64,000 nt of DNA from positions 1 to 64,000 of the forward strand of contig WHTT01000031.1 of NCBI GenBank assembly GCA_009377605.1, written 5' to 3'. Below are positions 27,065-35,805 of the stretch, in pieces. The notes beneath the pieces were generated by a model, which saw only the letters and a program-made list of their open reading frames with translations, ran no database searches and was not told the origin of the DNA. This DNA comes from Luteitalea sp. GTDB lineage: Bacteria; Acidobacteriota; Vicinamibacteria; Vicinamibacterales; Vicinamibacteraceae. How positions within the stretch are numbered: position 1 is the stretch's first letter; every line of letters begins with the position of its first letter. The translations under genes and the position numbers were made by a program.

Positions 27065-29671
27065 CTACTCGGCACGTAACACACCGAGCGGCCGGCCGCG
27101 CAGCACGTTGATGCTCGCAACGATGCCGACCGCGCCCACACCGCACGCCACCAAGAGGATCGTCCCCAAGACGTGGGCCGGGAGGAAGCGCCACGGCAAG
27201 TCGAACACCTGCTCGGTGACGAACCAACTCAGGATACAGGCGCCCAGGGCGCCAACCGTCCCCGCGAGCGCCCCAAGCGTCACGTACTCCACGGCGAGCA
27301 TCGCGGCGACCGTGCGTCCGCTCGCGCCAAGGGTCTTGAGGATCGCCGCCTCGTAGAGGCGCTGGAACTTGGTCATGGCAACGGCACCGATGAGAATCAG
27401 CAGCCCCGACGCCAACGCGAGGCCACCGACCACGGAGACGGCCAGCGTGATGTTCGACACGATCTGCCGCAGTGTGTGCAGCACCTCACGAACGTCCACG
27501 GCGGACACGTTGGGAAACGCCGTGATGAGATCGCGCTGGAACCTCGCGCGGGCAAGCGCGTCCCCGGGAGCCCGCAGCACGCCCAGATACCAGTGCGGCG
27601 CGCCTTCCAGGGCGCCAGGGCGGAAGACGAACATGAATCCGCCGTTGCGTGCATCGCTCCAATCGACCTCCCGCACGCTGGTGACGCGTGCGGCAACGAC
27701 ACGGCCCACCACGTCGAAGCGGACGACATCTCCGAGCTCGAGACCGTCCTCCCGCACGTTCTCTTCGATAGACACTTCCGGCAAAGCGCCCCGCTGCACT
27801 GGCCAGAACTCCCCTGCGACGACGCGTTCGTTCGACGCGAGGCGATCACGATACGTCACCGTGTACTCACGCGACGGGCCGCCGCGCTCCCGTACCTCCT
27901 CCGGGCTCTCGGCCTCTATCCGGCGGCCGCGGATGCCGACGACACGCGCGCGCAACACCGGGAGGAGCTGGATCTCGCCATCGAGCCGCCAGCGCCGCAC
28001 GAACGCCTCCACCCCAGGGACCTGATCCTCCTGCACATCGATCAGGAACATGTCCGGCGCGTCGCTGCGCAGCTCCAGCGCCAGCTCGCGCAGCAGGTTC
28101 ACCTCGACCAGGCGCACGCCGAGAATAAAGAACGTCCCGACCCCGACAGCGAGCAGGATCACGCGTGTTTGGTTGCCCGGACGGCTGACGGCGAGGACGG
28201 CGTGCCGCAGTGGAAACCAGGTGCTCGACGCCAACGGCTGCACCACGCGGACGAGCAGGCTGCCAGCCGCCCCCAACGCCAGCGTCACGCCCACGAATCC
28301 GAGCGAGACGGCTGCACCCACGCGCAGCGATCCAGCTTGCCATGCGGCAAGCCCTACCAAGCCGGCAACGACGACAGCAGCAACCGCGGCCTGCGTAACG
28401 TCGACGCCCGCCAGGCGCGCACGCCAGGCCTTCGCCACACCAGCCGGCGTCAGCCGCGTGTCCGCGCTCCGCGCCGTCTGGGACGCCAGCGACAGCCGGG
28501 CCGCCTCATCGCGCAGGAGTAGCAGCGGTTTCACACGGCGCACCTCCAGCAGCGGCACGAGCGCGAACAGCAGCGAGACCAGGACGCCCACGCCGCCAGC
28601 TTGCAACGCGGCCCCCCACGTCAGGCCGAAGCTAATGGACTGCAGGTCGGGAACAACGCTACGAGGCACGAACGGTACGGCAAGAGCGGCCATGCCCACG
28701 CCGCACGCGCTTCCGATCACCGCCAGCAATGCCACCTGGGTGACATACACGGCCAGCACTTGAGCGCTCCCCGCGCCAAGGCACTTCAGCACGGCGATGC
28801 TTTTGAGCTTCTGGCGCACGAACACACGCGTGACACTCCACACGCCAACGCCCCCGAGCACCACCATGACGAACCCCACGAGGCTCAGGTAGTTCTCGCT
28901 GGTCTCCAGTCGATCGCCGATCCGATCCTCAGTGCCGCGATATGAACGGACCGACGCGAGCGCCGGCCTGAGCAGGTCGCGAAGCGCGCTCTCCAGTGAC
29001 GCCAACGACTCATCTGGAACGCGCAGGCGCGTGAGGTAACGTGCGCGACTGCCACGCCCCAGCAGATCGATCGTGAGGAAGTCCGCGCGGTCGATCAGCA
29101 CGCGCGGCCCCAACGTGAAGCCGCCAAGACGGCGGCCCGGCTCTGAGCGCAGCACGCCGCGGATCTCGAATGTTCCACGGCCAATCACGATCTGCTCGCC
29201 GACCTCGACCCCGAGCTGCACGAGCAGCTCCGGCCGCACGAGGGCGCCGTGATCGGCCACGAGCGCGTGCGTGTAGCGCCTGCCGTCGGCAAGAGCTACT
29301 GTGCCGTAAAGCGGAAACGCCGCATCGACACCCGCGAGCTCGATCATGCGGGCGATGGCCTTCGCCTCCTCGGCGGGACGCACCATCGTGGCGGTCTCAA
29401 TGGACTCCGACCGCCCGCCGACCGCCGCCTCATCGAGCAAGCGATCCATGCGATCGCCGAGCGCCGGCCGGAGAGGTTGGTTCGACTGCACGACCAAGTC
29501 GCCAGCGGTCAGCGTGCGCGCCTCGCGCGCGATTGCGCCCCGCACGTTTTGAATCACGGATCGCAGTGCGGCAATGGCACCCACGCCAATCGCAACGCAG
29601 AGAAAGAAGAACAGCAGTCGGTGCCAGGAGGCCCGCAGCTCACGAACGGTCATCCGGAAGACGAAAAGCAT
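27065..29671 (-). CDS. FtsX-family ABC transporter permease (YbbP-like)
   Basis: 868 aa with an N-terminal TM helix (LLFFFLCVAIGVGAIAAL), a periplasmic domain, a three-TM FtsX core (~270-370), a middle TM pair, a second periplasmic domain and a C-terminal FtsX core ending VASINVLRGRPLGVLRAE. This layout is that of YbbP/macrolide-type permeases that power extraction of lipids or envelope substrates. It works with the ATPase gene just upstream (29869-30573). The start is ATG 29671; an internal Met (residue 7, MTVRELRASWHRL) is also possible. Confidence 0.9.
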   Translation of the reverse strand: MLFVFRMTVRELRASWHRLLFFFLCVAIGVGAIAALRSVIQNVRGAIAREARTLTAGDLVVQSNQPLRPALGDRMDRLLDEAAVGGRSESIETATMVRPAEEAKAIARMIELAGVDAAFPLYGTVALADGRRYTHALVADHGALVRPELLVQLGVEVGEQIVIGRGTFEIRGVLRSEPGRRLGGFTLGPRVLIDRADFLTIDLLGRGSRARYLTRLRVPDESLASLESALRDLLRPALASVRSYRGTEDRIGDRLETSENYLSLVGFVMVVLGGVGVWSVTRVFVRQKLKSIAVLKCLGAGSAQVLAVYVTQVALLAVIGSACGVGMAALAVPFVPRSVVPDLQSISFGLTWGAALQAGGVGVLVSLLFALVPLLEVRRVKPLLLLRDEAARLSLASQTARSADTRLTPAGVAKAWRARLAGVDVTQAAVAAVVVAGLVGLAAWQAGSLRVGAAVSLGFVGVTLALGAAGSLLVRVVQPLASSTWFPLRHAVLAVSRPGNQTRVILLAVGVGTFFILGVRLVEVNLLRELALELRSDAPDMFLIDVQEDQVPGVEAFVRRWRLDGEIQLLPVLRARVVGIRGRRIEAESPEEVRERGGPSREYTVTYRDRLASNERVVAGEFWPVQRGALPEVSIEENVREDGLELGDVVRFDVVGRVVAARVTSVREVDWSDARNGGFMFVFRPGALEGAPHWYLGVLRAPGDALARARFQRDLITAFPNVSAVDVREVLHTLRQIVSNITLAVSVVGGLALASGLLILIGAVAMTKFQRLYEAAILKTLGASGRTVAAMLAVEYVTLGALAGTVGALGACILSWFVTEQVFDLPWRFLPAHVLGTILLVACGVGAVGIVASINVLRGRPLGVLRAE

Positions 29672-29699
29672 TGGTATTTCAGTGCCGCGGCCGACTATA

Positions 29700-29880
29700 G
29701 GGTGACAAGGTGACGCGGGTGATTGGGTGATTGGGTGATCAGCGTGTTCGAACGGAGTCGGCGCCGTCTTTGGCCTTTGGCCGTGTCCAAGATGGCAACG
29801 TCGCTGACCTTCAACCCGATCACCGAGTTACCCTGTCACCCTGTCACCCCCTCACCATGTCACCCCCTTCACCCTGTCCG
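29700..29880. repeat. 8-bp periodic (GTCACCCT / GGGTGATT) inverted repeat
   Basis: The left arm has GGGTGACAAGGTGACGCGG, then GTGATTGG repeated. The right arm (29830-29880) is a run of 8-mers: ACCCTGTC, ACCCTGTC, ACCCCCTC, ACCATGTC. The arms are roughly complementary and flank ~100 bp. The right arm contains the stop codon and last residues (TGRTG) of the ABC ATPase gene. Confidence 0.75.
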
Positions 29881-30573
29881 TCCCGTGACCGCCACCGGCC
29901 GCTCCGTCTCCGGCTGTTCCGCTATCCGACCGTCGCGCAAGTTCAATCGGACATCGGCACGCGCGGCGAGCTCGACATCGTGCGTCACGAGCACGAGCGT
30001 CGTATCGCGCCGTGCGTGGACGAGGAACAAGAGATCGATGACGTGTCGGCCGTTCTCGGTATCGAGGTTCCCGGTCGGCTCATCAGCCAACAGAATGGGC
30101 GGGTCGTTCGCGAGGGCACGTGCGAGCGCCACGCGCTGCTGTTCGCCTCCCGACAGCTGTGACGGATAGTGGTGGCCGCGGTCATCGAGACCAACCTCGC
30201 TCAACAGCGCCCGCGCGCGTTCGGCCGCGTCCCGACGGCCCCTGAGCTCAATTGGGACCATGACGTTCTCCACGGCGGTGAGCGACGGCATCAAGTGAAA
30301 GAACTGGAACACGAAGCCGATCTTTTCGCCGCGCACGCGCGCCAGCGCATCTTCCGACAAGGCGGTGATCCGCGTGCCGTCCACCCACACATCTCCGGTC
30401 GTCGGCTGGTCGAGGCCGGCCATCAAACCGAGCAAGGTCGACTTGCCACTACCGGATGGCCCGACGATCGCCATCGTTTGCCCTGCAGGCACGACGAGAT
30501 CCAGGGGATGGAGGATCACCAGCGGCCGGCCGCCGCTCGTGACCGTCTTCGAAACGTTGTGCAGCTCAATCAT
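29869..30573 (-). CDS. ABC transporter ATP-binding protein (YbbA/LolD-like)
   Basis: 234 aa. Walker A GPSGSGKST (residues 38-46), Q-loop FVFQFFHLMPSLTAVENV, signature LSGGEQQRVALARAL, Walker B PILLADEPTGNLD and H-loop LVLVTHD, all typical of the MacB/LolD/YbbA class that partners FtsX-type permeases. The start ATG 30573 overlaps the tesA stop (ATGA). It is followed by the permease gene on the same strand after a ~200-bp repeat-containing gap. C-terminal residues after PVAV are repeat-encoded. Confidence 0.95.
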   Translation of the reverse strand: MIELHNVSKTVTSGGRPLVILHPLDLVVPAGQTMAIVGPSGSGKSTLLGLMAGLDQPTTGDVWVDGTRITALSEDALARVRGEKIGFVFQFFHLMPSLTAVENVMVPIELRGRRDAAERARALLSEVGLDDRGHHYPSQLSGGEQQRVALARALANDPPILLADEPTGNLDTENGRHVIDLLFLVHARRDTTLVLVTHDVELAARADVRLNLRDGRIAEQPETERPVAVTGRTG

Positions 30574-31301
30574 GATGGGGGTGACTTCGCAAGCAGCGGC
30601 TCCAGCACCTTCCAGACGTTCCCAGCCACGCGTCTGGCTCCCTCGGCGTTGGGGTGGATGCCGTCTGCCTGATTCAGCGCTGGCACGCCGGCCACGTCCT
30701 CGAGCACGAACGGCAGCAAGCGCACACCCGGTGTGCGCGCGAGATCCTGAAATGCGCGGCGGAACTCGGCGGTATAGGAAACGCCGAAGTTGGGCGGCGC
30801 CTCCATCCCACACAGCAGCACGTCGATGTCCCGCGCCTGGGCCCGCTCGATGATCGCGCCGAGATTCTGCTTCATCTGCGCCACGGTCAGGCCGCGCAAG
30901 CCGTCGTTGCCGCCAAGCTCGAGAACGAGAACGCGCACGTCGCCCTCCAGCACCCAGTCCAGGCGCCGCAAGCCACCAGCCGACGTATCACCGGACACGC
31001 CGGCCGCCACCACCTCGAAGTCGTATCCCGCCTCATCGAGCTGTTGCTGCACTACCGCAGGAAACGCTTCGTGCGCCCCAAGGCCCAAGCCTGCCGCGAT
31101 GCTGTCGCCGAGCACGACAATGCGCGGGCGCCCATCCTGTGGCGGCGCCGTGTCCCGTGCATCTGACGTGGCCGGCTCGGAAGTGAGGGCTGAATCGGTA
31201 TTGGTGGGATCGGACCGCCCGCGCGTACAGGCGGTCAAGACGAGCAGCAGCGCGGCGGCGGTGAGCAGCGTGCGTGGAGTCTGTCGAGAGCTAATCCGCA
31301 T
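30570..31301 (-). CDS. tesA: SGNH hydrolase, TesA-like lysophospholipase/esterase (lipoprotein)
   Basis: 243 aa. Start ATG 31301 gives a signal sequence with lipobox LTAC (Cys25), predicting a lipoprotein. SGNH blocks: GDSIAAG (Ser67), GVSGDTSAGG, LGGNDGLRG and C-terminal DGIHPNAEG (Asp/His). TesA hydrolyses acyl thioesters and lysophospholipids in the periplasm. It overlaps the ABC ATPase by 4 bp, so in this genome the tesA and ybbAP genes, divergent neighbours in E. coli, are one operon, supporting a joint role in envelope lipid handling. Confidence 0.92.
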   Translation of the reverse strand: MRISSRQTPRTLLTAAALLLVLTACTRGRSDPTNTDSALTSEPATSDARDTAPPQDGRPRIVVLGDSIAAGLGLGAHEAFPAVVQQQLDEAGYDFEVVAAGVSGDTSAGGLRRLDWVLEGDVRVLVLELGGNDGLRGLTVAQMKQNLGAIIERAQARDIDVLLCGMEAPPNFGVSYTAEFRRAFQDLARTPGVRLLPFVLEDVAGVPALNQADGIHPNAEGARRVAGNVWKVLEPLLAKSPPS

Positions 31302-31422
31302 CGTCTCGCGTACATTGTGACCCAGCTTGGAAGACGTAGAAACACGAGTGCAGGTTCCCAATGGGTCCAGGTGATCTGCTAGCATAGTCGGCGTTTCTCC
31401 AACGGAGCAGAGAGAGGATCCG

Positions 31423-32184
31423 ATGAATCGATGGCTCAACGTCTCGTCAGCGTCTTGCCTCGTCCTGGTGGCCGCAGCAGGTGTCCTCGGCGCGGCCCAG
31501 CAAGGTTATGAGCCAACGCCGGGCGAGATTCCGCCACCGGCCGAGGCGGCGCCGGTTGTCACGCCAGGCGAAGGCACGGCAGCGCCCTCCGATGCCATCG
31601 TGTTGTTCGACGGCAACGATCTGTCGAGTTGGGCAAGCGAAAAGGGAGAAGGGGCGCCAGGCTGGAAGGTCGAGAGCGGCTACATGGAGGTGGTCAAAGG
31701 CGCCGGCGGCATCGCCACCAAACAAGGTTTCGGCGACTGCCAACTCCACATCGAATGGGCGACGCCCGCTGAAGTCGAAGGCGAGAGCCAGGGGCGCGGG
31801 AACAGCGGCGTGTTCCTGCAGGGGCGCTACGAGGTGCAAGTCCTCGACGCCTATCAGAACGAGACGTACTTCCATGGCACGGCGGGATCGGTCTACAAAC
31901 AACACGCACCGCTCGTGAACATGGCGCGAAAGCCGGGTGAATGGCAGACCTACGACATCATCTTTCGCGCGCCCGAGTTTGACAGCAGCGGTGCGGTCAC
32001 GACGCCCGCCTACGTCACCGTGCTGTGGAACGGTGTGCTCGTGCAGGACCACGTAGAAGTCAAAGGCGGCACAACTCACGAGGGGGCACCGACATACGAG
32101 GCACACGACGCGGAGCTGCCCTTGCTACTGCAGGACCATGGGAACCCTGTGCGCTTCCGTAACATCTGGGTCCGCAAGCTTTAG
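31423..32184 (+). CDS. DUF1080 / 3-keto-disaccharide hydrolase family protein
   Basis: 253 aa. A signal peptide (to about residue 25) and a Pro/Ala linker lead into a concanavalin-like sandwich domain: [82 protein letters not shown] and the terminal [13 protein letters not shown]. The family cleaves 3-keto glycosides or binds glycans and is greatly expanded in Acidobacteria and Planctomycetes. The product is exported. A REP-like palindrome begins at the last base of the stop codon. Confidence 0.9.
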   Translation: MNRWLNVSSASCLVLVAAAGVLGAAQQGYEPTPGEIPPPAEAAPVVTPGEGTAAPSDAIVLFDGNDLSSWASEKGEGAPGWKVESGYMEVVKGAGGIATKQGFGDCQLHIEWATPAEVEGESQGRGNSGVFLQGRYEVQVLDAYQNETYFHGTAGSVYKQHAPLVNMARKPGEWQTYDIIFRAPEFDSSGAVTTPAYVTVLWNGVLVQDHVEVKGGTTHEGAPTYEAHDAELPLLLQDHGNPVRFRNIWVRKL

Positions 32185-32209
32185 GTAGGGCCGCCTCGCC
32201 GAGGCGGCC
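32184..32209. repeat. REP-like palindrome
   Basis: GGTAGGG followed by the perfect inverted repeat GGCCGCCTCG / CGAGGCGGCC, starting at the G of the TAG stop codon of the DUF1080 gene and lying 18 bp before the hutH start. Confidence 0.75.
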
Positions 32210-32226
32210 GATCCGTACACAAGCCG

Positions 32227-33786
32227 GTGACGAGCTCACCACCCACGTCCCACGACGTCGTGACGCTCGATGGCGGCCGATTGACCATCGACGAGATCGA
32301 GCGTGTCGCGCGCCGTGGTGCTTCTGTCCGTCTGGGCGGGACGGCAGCGTCGCGCGTGCGCACCTCACGCCAGCGTGTCGAGGCCGTCCTTCCATCGGAG
32401 CGGGTCCTTTACGGAATCAATACCGGCTTTGGTTCCCTCTCACGTGAGCGGATCCCGCACCGCGAGCTGCGCGCGCTGCAGCACAATCTCGTACGGTCGC
32501 ACGCTGCGGGTGTCGGGCGGGCGCTTCCGGAATCGCTTGTGCGCGCCACGATGCTGATCCTGGCGGCTTCGCTCTGCCGTGGGTATTCTGGCGTTCGCTT
32601 CGAGCTAGTCGAGCGCCTTGTCACGCTCCTCAATGGACGCGTGACCCCCATCGTCCCGAGCATCGGCTCGGTTGGTGCCTCTGGAGATCTCGCGCCGCTG
32701 GCGCACATCGCGCTGGTGCTCATTGGCGAGGGTCGAGCCACACGCGACGGCAAGGCTGCGGACGCGACGCAGGTGCACGCAGAGCTGAGCATCACGCCCC
32801 TCCAGCTCGAAGCCAAAGAGGGTCTCGCGCTCGTCAATGGCACGCATCTGATGGCGGCCGACGCGGCGCTGCTCTGTGCCGACGCCGAGCGGCTGTTCGA
32901 TGCCGCGCTGATTGCCAATGCGATGTCGAACGACGCAGCAAAGGCCACCGATGCGTTCCTGGATCCGCGTGTCTACGAGGTGCGCGCCCAGGCCGGACCC
33001 AGCGCCATTGCGGCCTCGCTCAGATCTTGTCTCGAAGGCTCGACGATCGTCGAATCGCACCGGACCAACGACCCGCGCGTTCAGGATCCATACTCGTTCA
33101 GATGTTCCCCGCTGGTGCTCGGGGCGGCCCTGGACGCGTTTCTCTACGTGCGCAGTCGTGTTCGCGACGAGCTCGCCGCCGTGACGGACAATCCGCTCGT
33201 CTTTCCGGATGATGGCGTCGTCTCGGCCGGAAGCTTCCACGGCATGCCAGTGGCGCTGCCCCTCGATGTCATGGGCCTGCTGCTCACTCATGTTGCTGGC
33301 ATCGCCCAACAGCGCGTCTTCGCGCTGCTGGCGGCCCGCGACCCGGAGAGCGGGCTCGTGCCACATCTCAGCCCGAAGCCCGGCCTCTGCTCTGGCCTGA
33401 TGCTGGCGCAATACACGGCCGCCGCCTGCTGCAACGAGCTCGTCGGCCTGGCGGCGCCAGCCACCGTCGCGAACCTCCAGACGAGCGCCGGCATCGAGGA
33501 CTACAACTCCTTTGGGCCGCGTGCGGGCGCGAAGGCGCGTCGCGCCCTGGAGCTCACTCGCTGGGTCGTCGCCATCGAGCTCCTCTGTGCCGCCCAGGCG
33601 CTGGAGCTCCATCGGCCGCTGCGCTCGGGAGAGGCCGTGGAGCGCGCGTGGCAGGCCGTCCGGACGGTCGTGTCGCCGCTGACAACTGATCGCCCCCTGG
33701 GAACAGATATCGAAGCCCTGGCACGACTGGTCGAGGAGGACGTCTTCGCGCTCGGAGAGGCATCACCGTTACGATCAGGGACTTAG
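32227..33786 (+). CDS. hutH: Histidine ammonia-lyase
   Basis: First step of histidine catabolism: L-histidine to trans-urocanate plus ammonia. 519 aa. The MIO prosthetic-group triad Ala151-Ser152-Gly153 sits in GSVGASGDLAPLAH; GINTGFGSLS and the tail of conserved ammonia-lyase helices (DYNSFGPRAGAKARRALELT) are present. The start is GTG 32227. hutI follows after 22 bp, all of which form a hairpin. The urocanase and formiminoglutamate steps are encoded 9-14 kb downstream. Confidence 0.97.
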   Translation: MTSSPPTSHDVVTLDGGRLTIDEIERVARRGASVRLGGTAASRVRTSRQRVEAVLPSERVLYGINTGFGSLSRERIPHRELRALQHNLVRSHAAGVGRALPESLVRATMLILAASLCRGYSGVRFELVERLVTLLNGRVTPIVPSIGSVGASGDLAPLAHIALVLIGEGRATRDGKAADATQVHAELSITPLQLEAKEGLALVNGTHLMAADAALLCADAERLFDAALIANAMSNDAAKATDAFLDPRVYEVRAQAGPSAIAASLRSCLEGSTIVESHRTNDPRVQDPYSFRCSPLVLGAALDAFLYVRSRVRDELAAVTDNPLVFPDDGVVSAGSFHGMPVALPLDVMGLLLTHVAGIAQQRVFALLAARDPESGLVPHLSPKPGLCSGLMLAQYTAAACCNELVGLAAPATVANLQTSAGIEDYNSFGPRAGAKARRALELTRWVVAIELLCAAQALELHRPLRSGEAVERAWQAVRTVVSPLTTDRPLGTDIEALARLVEEDVFALGEASPLRSGT

Positions 33787-33808
33787 GGGTCAAGCCCCCT
33801 TGACCCCT
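33785..33808. promoter_or_regulatory. Hairpin filling the hutH-hutI gap
   Basis: Perfect 10-bp inverted repeat AGGGGTCAAG / CTTGACCCCT with loop CCCC. It starts inside the hutH stop codon and ends exactly at the hutI ATG (33809), leaving no room for a normal Shine-Dalgarno outside the stem. It could modulate hutI translation or mRNA processing. Confidence 0.55.
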
Positions 33809-35044
33809 ATGCCCATACTCGTCAACATCGCGACACTCGCTACCTGCCAAGCGCGGGGCGGTCAGGATTCTATTGGCGCTATCGACAATGCCGCGCTGGT
33901 GTGGGCCAGCGAGAGGATTCGTTGGGTCGGACGTGCGGCGGATCTGCCGCCTGAGTTCGCCGGTGAGACACGCGTCGACGCGAAGGGTCGGCTCGTGATA
34001 CCGGGTCTCGTGGACTGCCACACGCACCTGGCGTTCGCCGGCTCGAGAGCGCGAGAGATTGCGGCGCGGCTGGCTGGCGCCTCCTACATAGATATTGCCC
34101 GCGCGGGCGGTGGCATCCAAAGGACGGTGGACGACACACGGGCCGCATCGGGCGCCGACCTCGCCGCGCATGCTCGTGCGCACCTCTGGGCCATGGCGGC
34201 ACTCGGCGTGACCACCGTCGAGTGCAAGAGCGGGTACGGCTTGGACGTCGACACCGAGCTCCGGCTGCTCGACGTCTACCGCCAATTAAGCGCCGAGGGG
34301 CCACTGCGGCTGGTGCCGACATGTCTGGCGGCGCACGTCGTGCCCCGCGAGTCTCGCCACGACCGTCCGGCCTACGTGCGCCTCATCACCGACAGGCTCC
34401 TCCCCGTGGTTGCCGAGCGCGGCCTCGCCCAGTTCTGCGACGCCTTCGTCGAAGACTCCGCCTTTACCGTTGATGAAGCGCGCACGGTTCTGACATGTGC
34501 CCGCACGCTCGGTCTCGGCGCGAAGCTGCACGCAGATCAGCTCTCGGACGGTGGCGGCGCCGTACTGGCCGCGGAGATCGGAGCGGTCTCGGCCGATCAC
34601 CTCGAGCACGTCTCGGCGGAAGGCATCGCGAAGCTGGCGGTGGCGGGCGTGACGGCCGTCAGTCTTCCACTGGCTGCACTCTACCTCCGGCAGCATCCCG
34701 CGCCAGCACGGCAGCTGATCGAAGCTGGCGTACCCGTTGCGGTTGCGACCGACTTCAATCCCGGAACGGCACCGACCCATCATCTACCTCTTGCTCTGCT
34801 GCTGGCCTGCACCATGCAGCACATGACGGCTGACGAAGCGCTGAAGGGCGCAACGCTCTTCGCGGCACGGGCGATAGGCCTGGAACAGGAGATCGGATCT
34901 CTCGAAGAGGGCAAGTCCGCGGATTTCGCGATCATCGACGCGCCCGACCACCTCGAGTGGCTCTATCATTTCCGGCCGAATGCTTGTCTCGCGACCTATG
35001 TCCGCGGCCGGTGCGTGTTCGGTGGAACGTCGCCCCTGGGCTGA
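33809..35044 (+). CDS. hutI: Imidazolonepropionase
   Basis: Third step of histidine breakdown: 4-imidazolone-5-propionate to N-formimino-L-glutamate. An amidohydrolase of ~411 aa with metal-binding GLVDCHTHLAFAGSR near residue 64, the ARAGGGIQRTVDDTRAAS substrate loop, and the C-terminal VATDFNPGTAP metal/base motif. ATG 33809 is preferred over TTG 33800, which lies within the intergenic hairpin. Confidence 0.97.
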   Translation: MPILVNIATLATCQARGGQDSIGAIDNAALVWASERIRWVGRAADLPPEFAGETRVDAKGRLVIPGLVDCHTHLAFAGSRAREIAARLAGASYIDIARAGGGIQRTVDDTRAASGADLAAHARAHLWAMAALGVTTVECKSGYGLDVDTELRLLDVYRQLSAEGPLRLVPTCLAAHVVPRESRHDRPAYVRLITDRLLPVVAERGLAQFCDAFVEDSAFTVDEARTVLTCARTLGLGAKLHADQLSDGGGAVLAAEIGAVSADHLEHVSAEGIAKLAVAGVTAVSLPLAALYLRQHPAPARQLIEAGVPVAVATDFNPGTAPTHHLPLALLLACTMQHMTADEALKGATLFAARAIGLEQEIGSLEEGKSADFAIIDAPDHLEWLYHFRPNACLATYVRGRCVFGGTSPLG

Positions 35045-35080
35045 TGCCGTGCGCGCGTTGCCCGTCGCTCGAACAACAGC

Positions 35081-35488
35081 TCAGACGAGCACGACCGTAA
35101 GGGCGGACTCGAGCCCTTCGAAATCATCCGAATTGCGGGTGAACAACGGCAGGCCATTGACTGACGCCGTGGCGGCAATCATGAGATCGATGCGGCGCGG
35201 TTTCGCACTGCGGCCGGCCGCCAGGGTCAGCGCCACCAGCCTGCCGTAACGGCGCGCGGCATCCGCATCGAAGGATAGCGGAGATGGGTGTGCCGCCTCC
35301 ATACTCTGGAGTCGCTCTGCTCGTGTCGCGCGTTCCCGCGGATCGTGTGTTAGATGGACGCCTTGTGACAGCTCTGCAAGCGTGATGGCACTGATTGTCG
35401 CGCTAACCGGCAGCTTCTCGTCCGGGATGTCGACCAGATCAATGACTACCGACGTGTCGAGCACGCCTCGTGGATGACGCTCAGCCAT
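35081..35488 (-). CDS. PIN-domain toxin (VapC-like)
   Basis: 135 aa from ATG 35488. PIN acidic residues: RGVLDTSVVIDL (Asp), AITLAELSQG (Glu), RRIDLMIAATA and FTRNSDDFEGL. A putative site-specific RNase. It overlaps the end of the antitoxin gene by 8 bp. It sits between hutI and the kynurenine genes, converging with hutI across ~36 bp. Confidence 0.9.
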   Translation of the reverse strand: MAERHPRGVLDTSVVIDLVDIPDEKLPVSATISAITLAELSQGVHLTHDPRERATRAERLQSMEAAHPSPLSFDADAARRYGRLVALTLAAGRSAKPRRIDLMIAATASVNGLPLFTRNSDDFEGLESALTVVLV

Positions 35489-35732
35489 CGAGTCGATCGT
35501 CGTCTCGGAAGAACGCATCTGCCTCAGCCCTCATCTTGAGATAGCTCCCAGTTGGCAGCCCGGCGAGCGCGCGCTTGAGCTGAGTGACGAGCGTGAAGAC
35601 CTCGGCCGGCAATGGACGAAGCTCAGCGACCTCAACGCCATTACGTGTAACGCGGAAGGTCTCGCCCGCCTCAACGGCATCCATGACGGCTGCGCTGCCG
35701 TTGCGTAGCTCTCGCTGACTAATCGTCCTCAT
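35481..35732 (-). CDS. Phd/YefM-type antitoxin
   Basis: 83 aa. The N-terminal MRTISQRELRNGSAAVMDAV, followed by GETFRVTRNGVEVAELRPL, is the Phd/YefM DNA-binding fold. The C-terminal helix region (LKMRAEADAFFRDDDR) would occupy the toxin active site. First gene of a type II module with the PIN toxin. Confidence 0.9.
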   Translation of the reverse strand: MRTISQRELRNGSAAVMDAVEAGETFRVTRNGVEVAELRPLPAEVFTLVTQLKRALAGLPTGSYLKMRAEADAFFRDDDRLDG

Positions 35733-35805
35733 ACCCTCGATTGTAGCACCGCGTGTACCGCTGGGCTACATGTCGGGCTGAGAGGAACCAAACTTGCGCG
35801 GGCAT

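Noticed and set aside
26634-27227. N-terminal extension of the helical protein ORF (start 27227)
   Set aside because: This part overlaps the DksA-like gene in another frame and has no protein-like features; the GTGA overlap at 26633 explains the real start.
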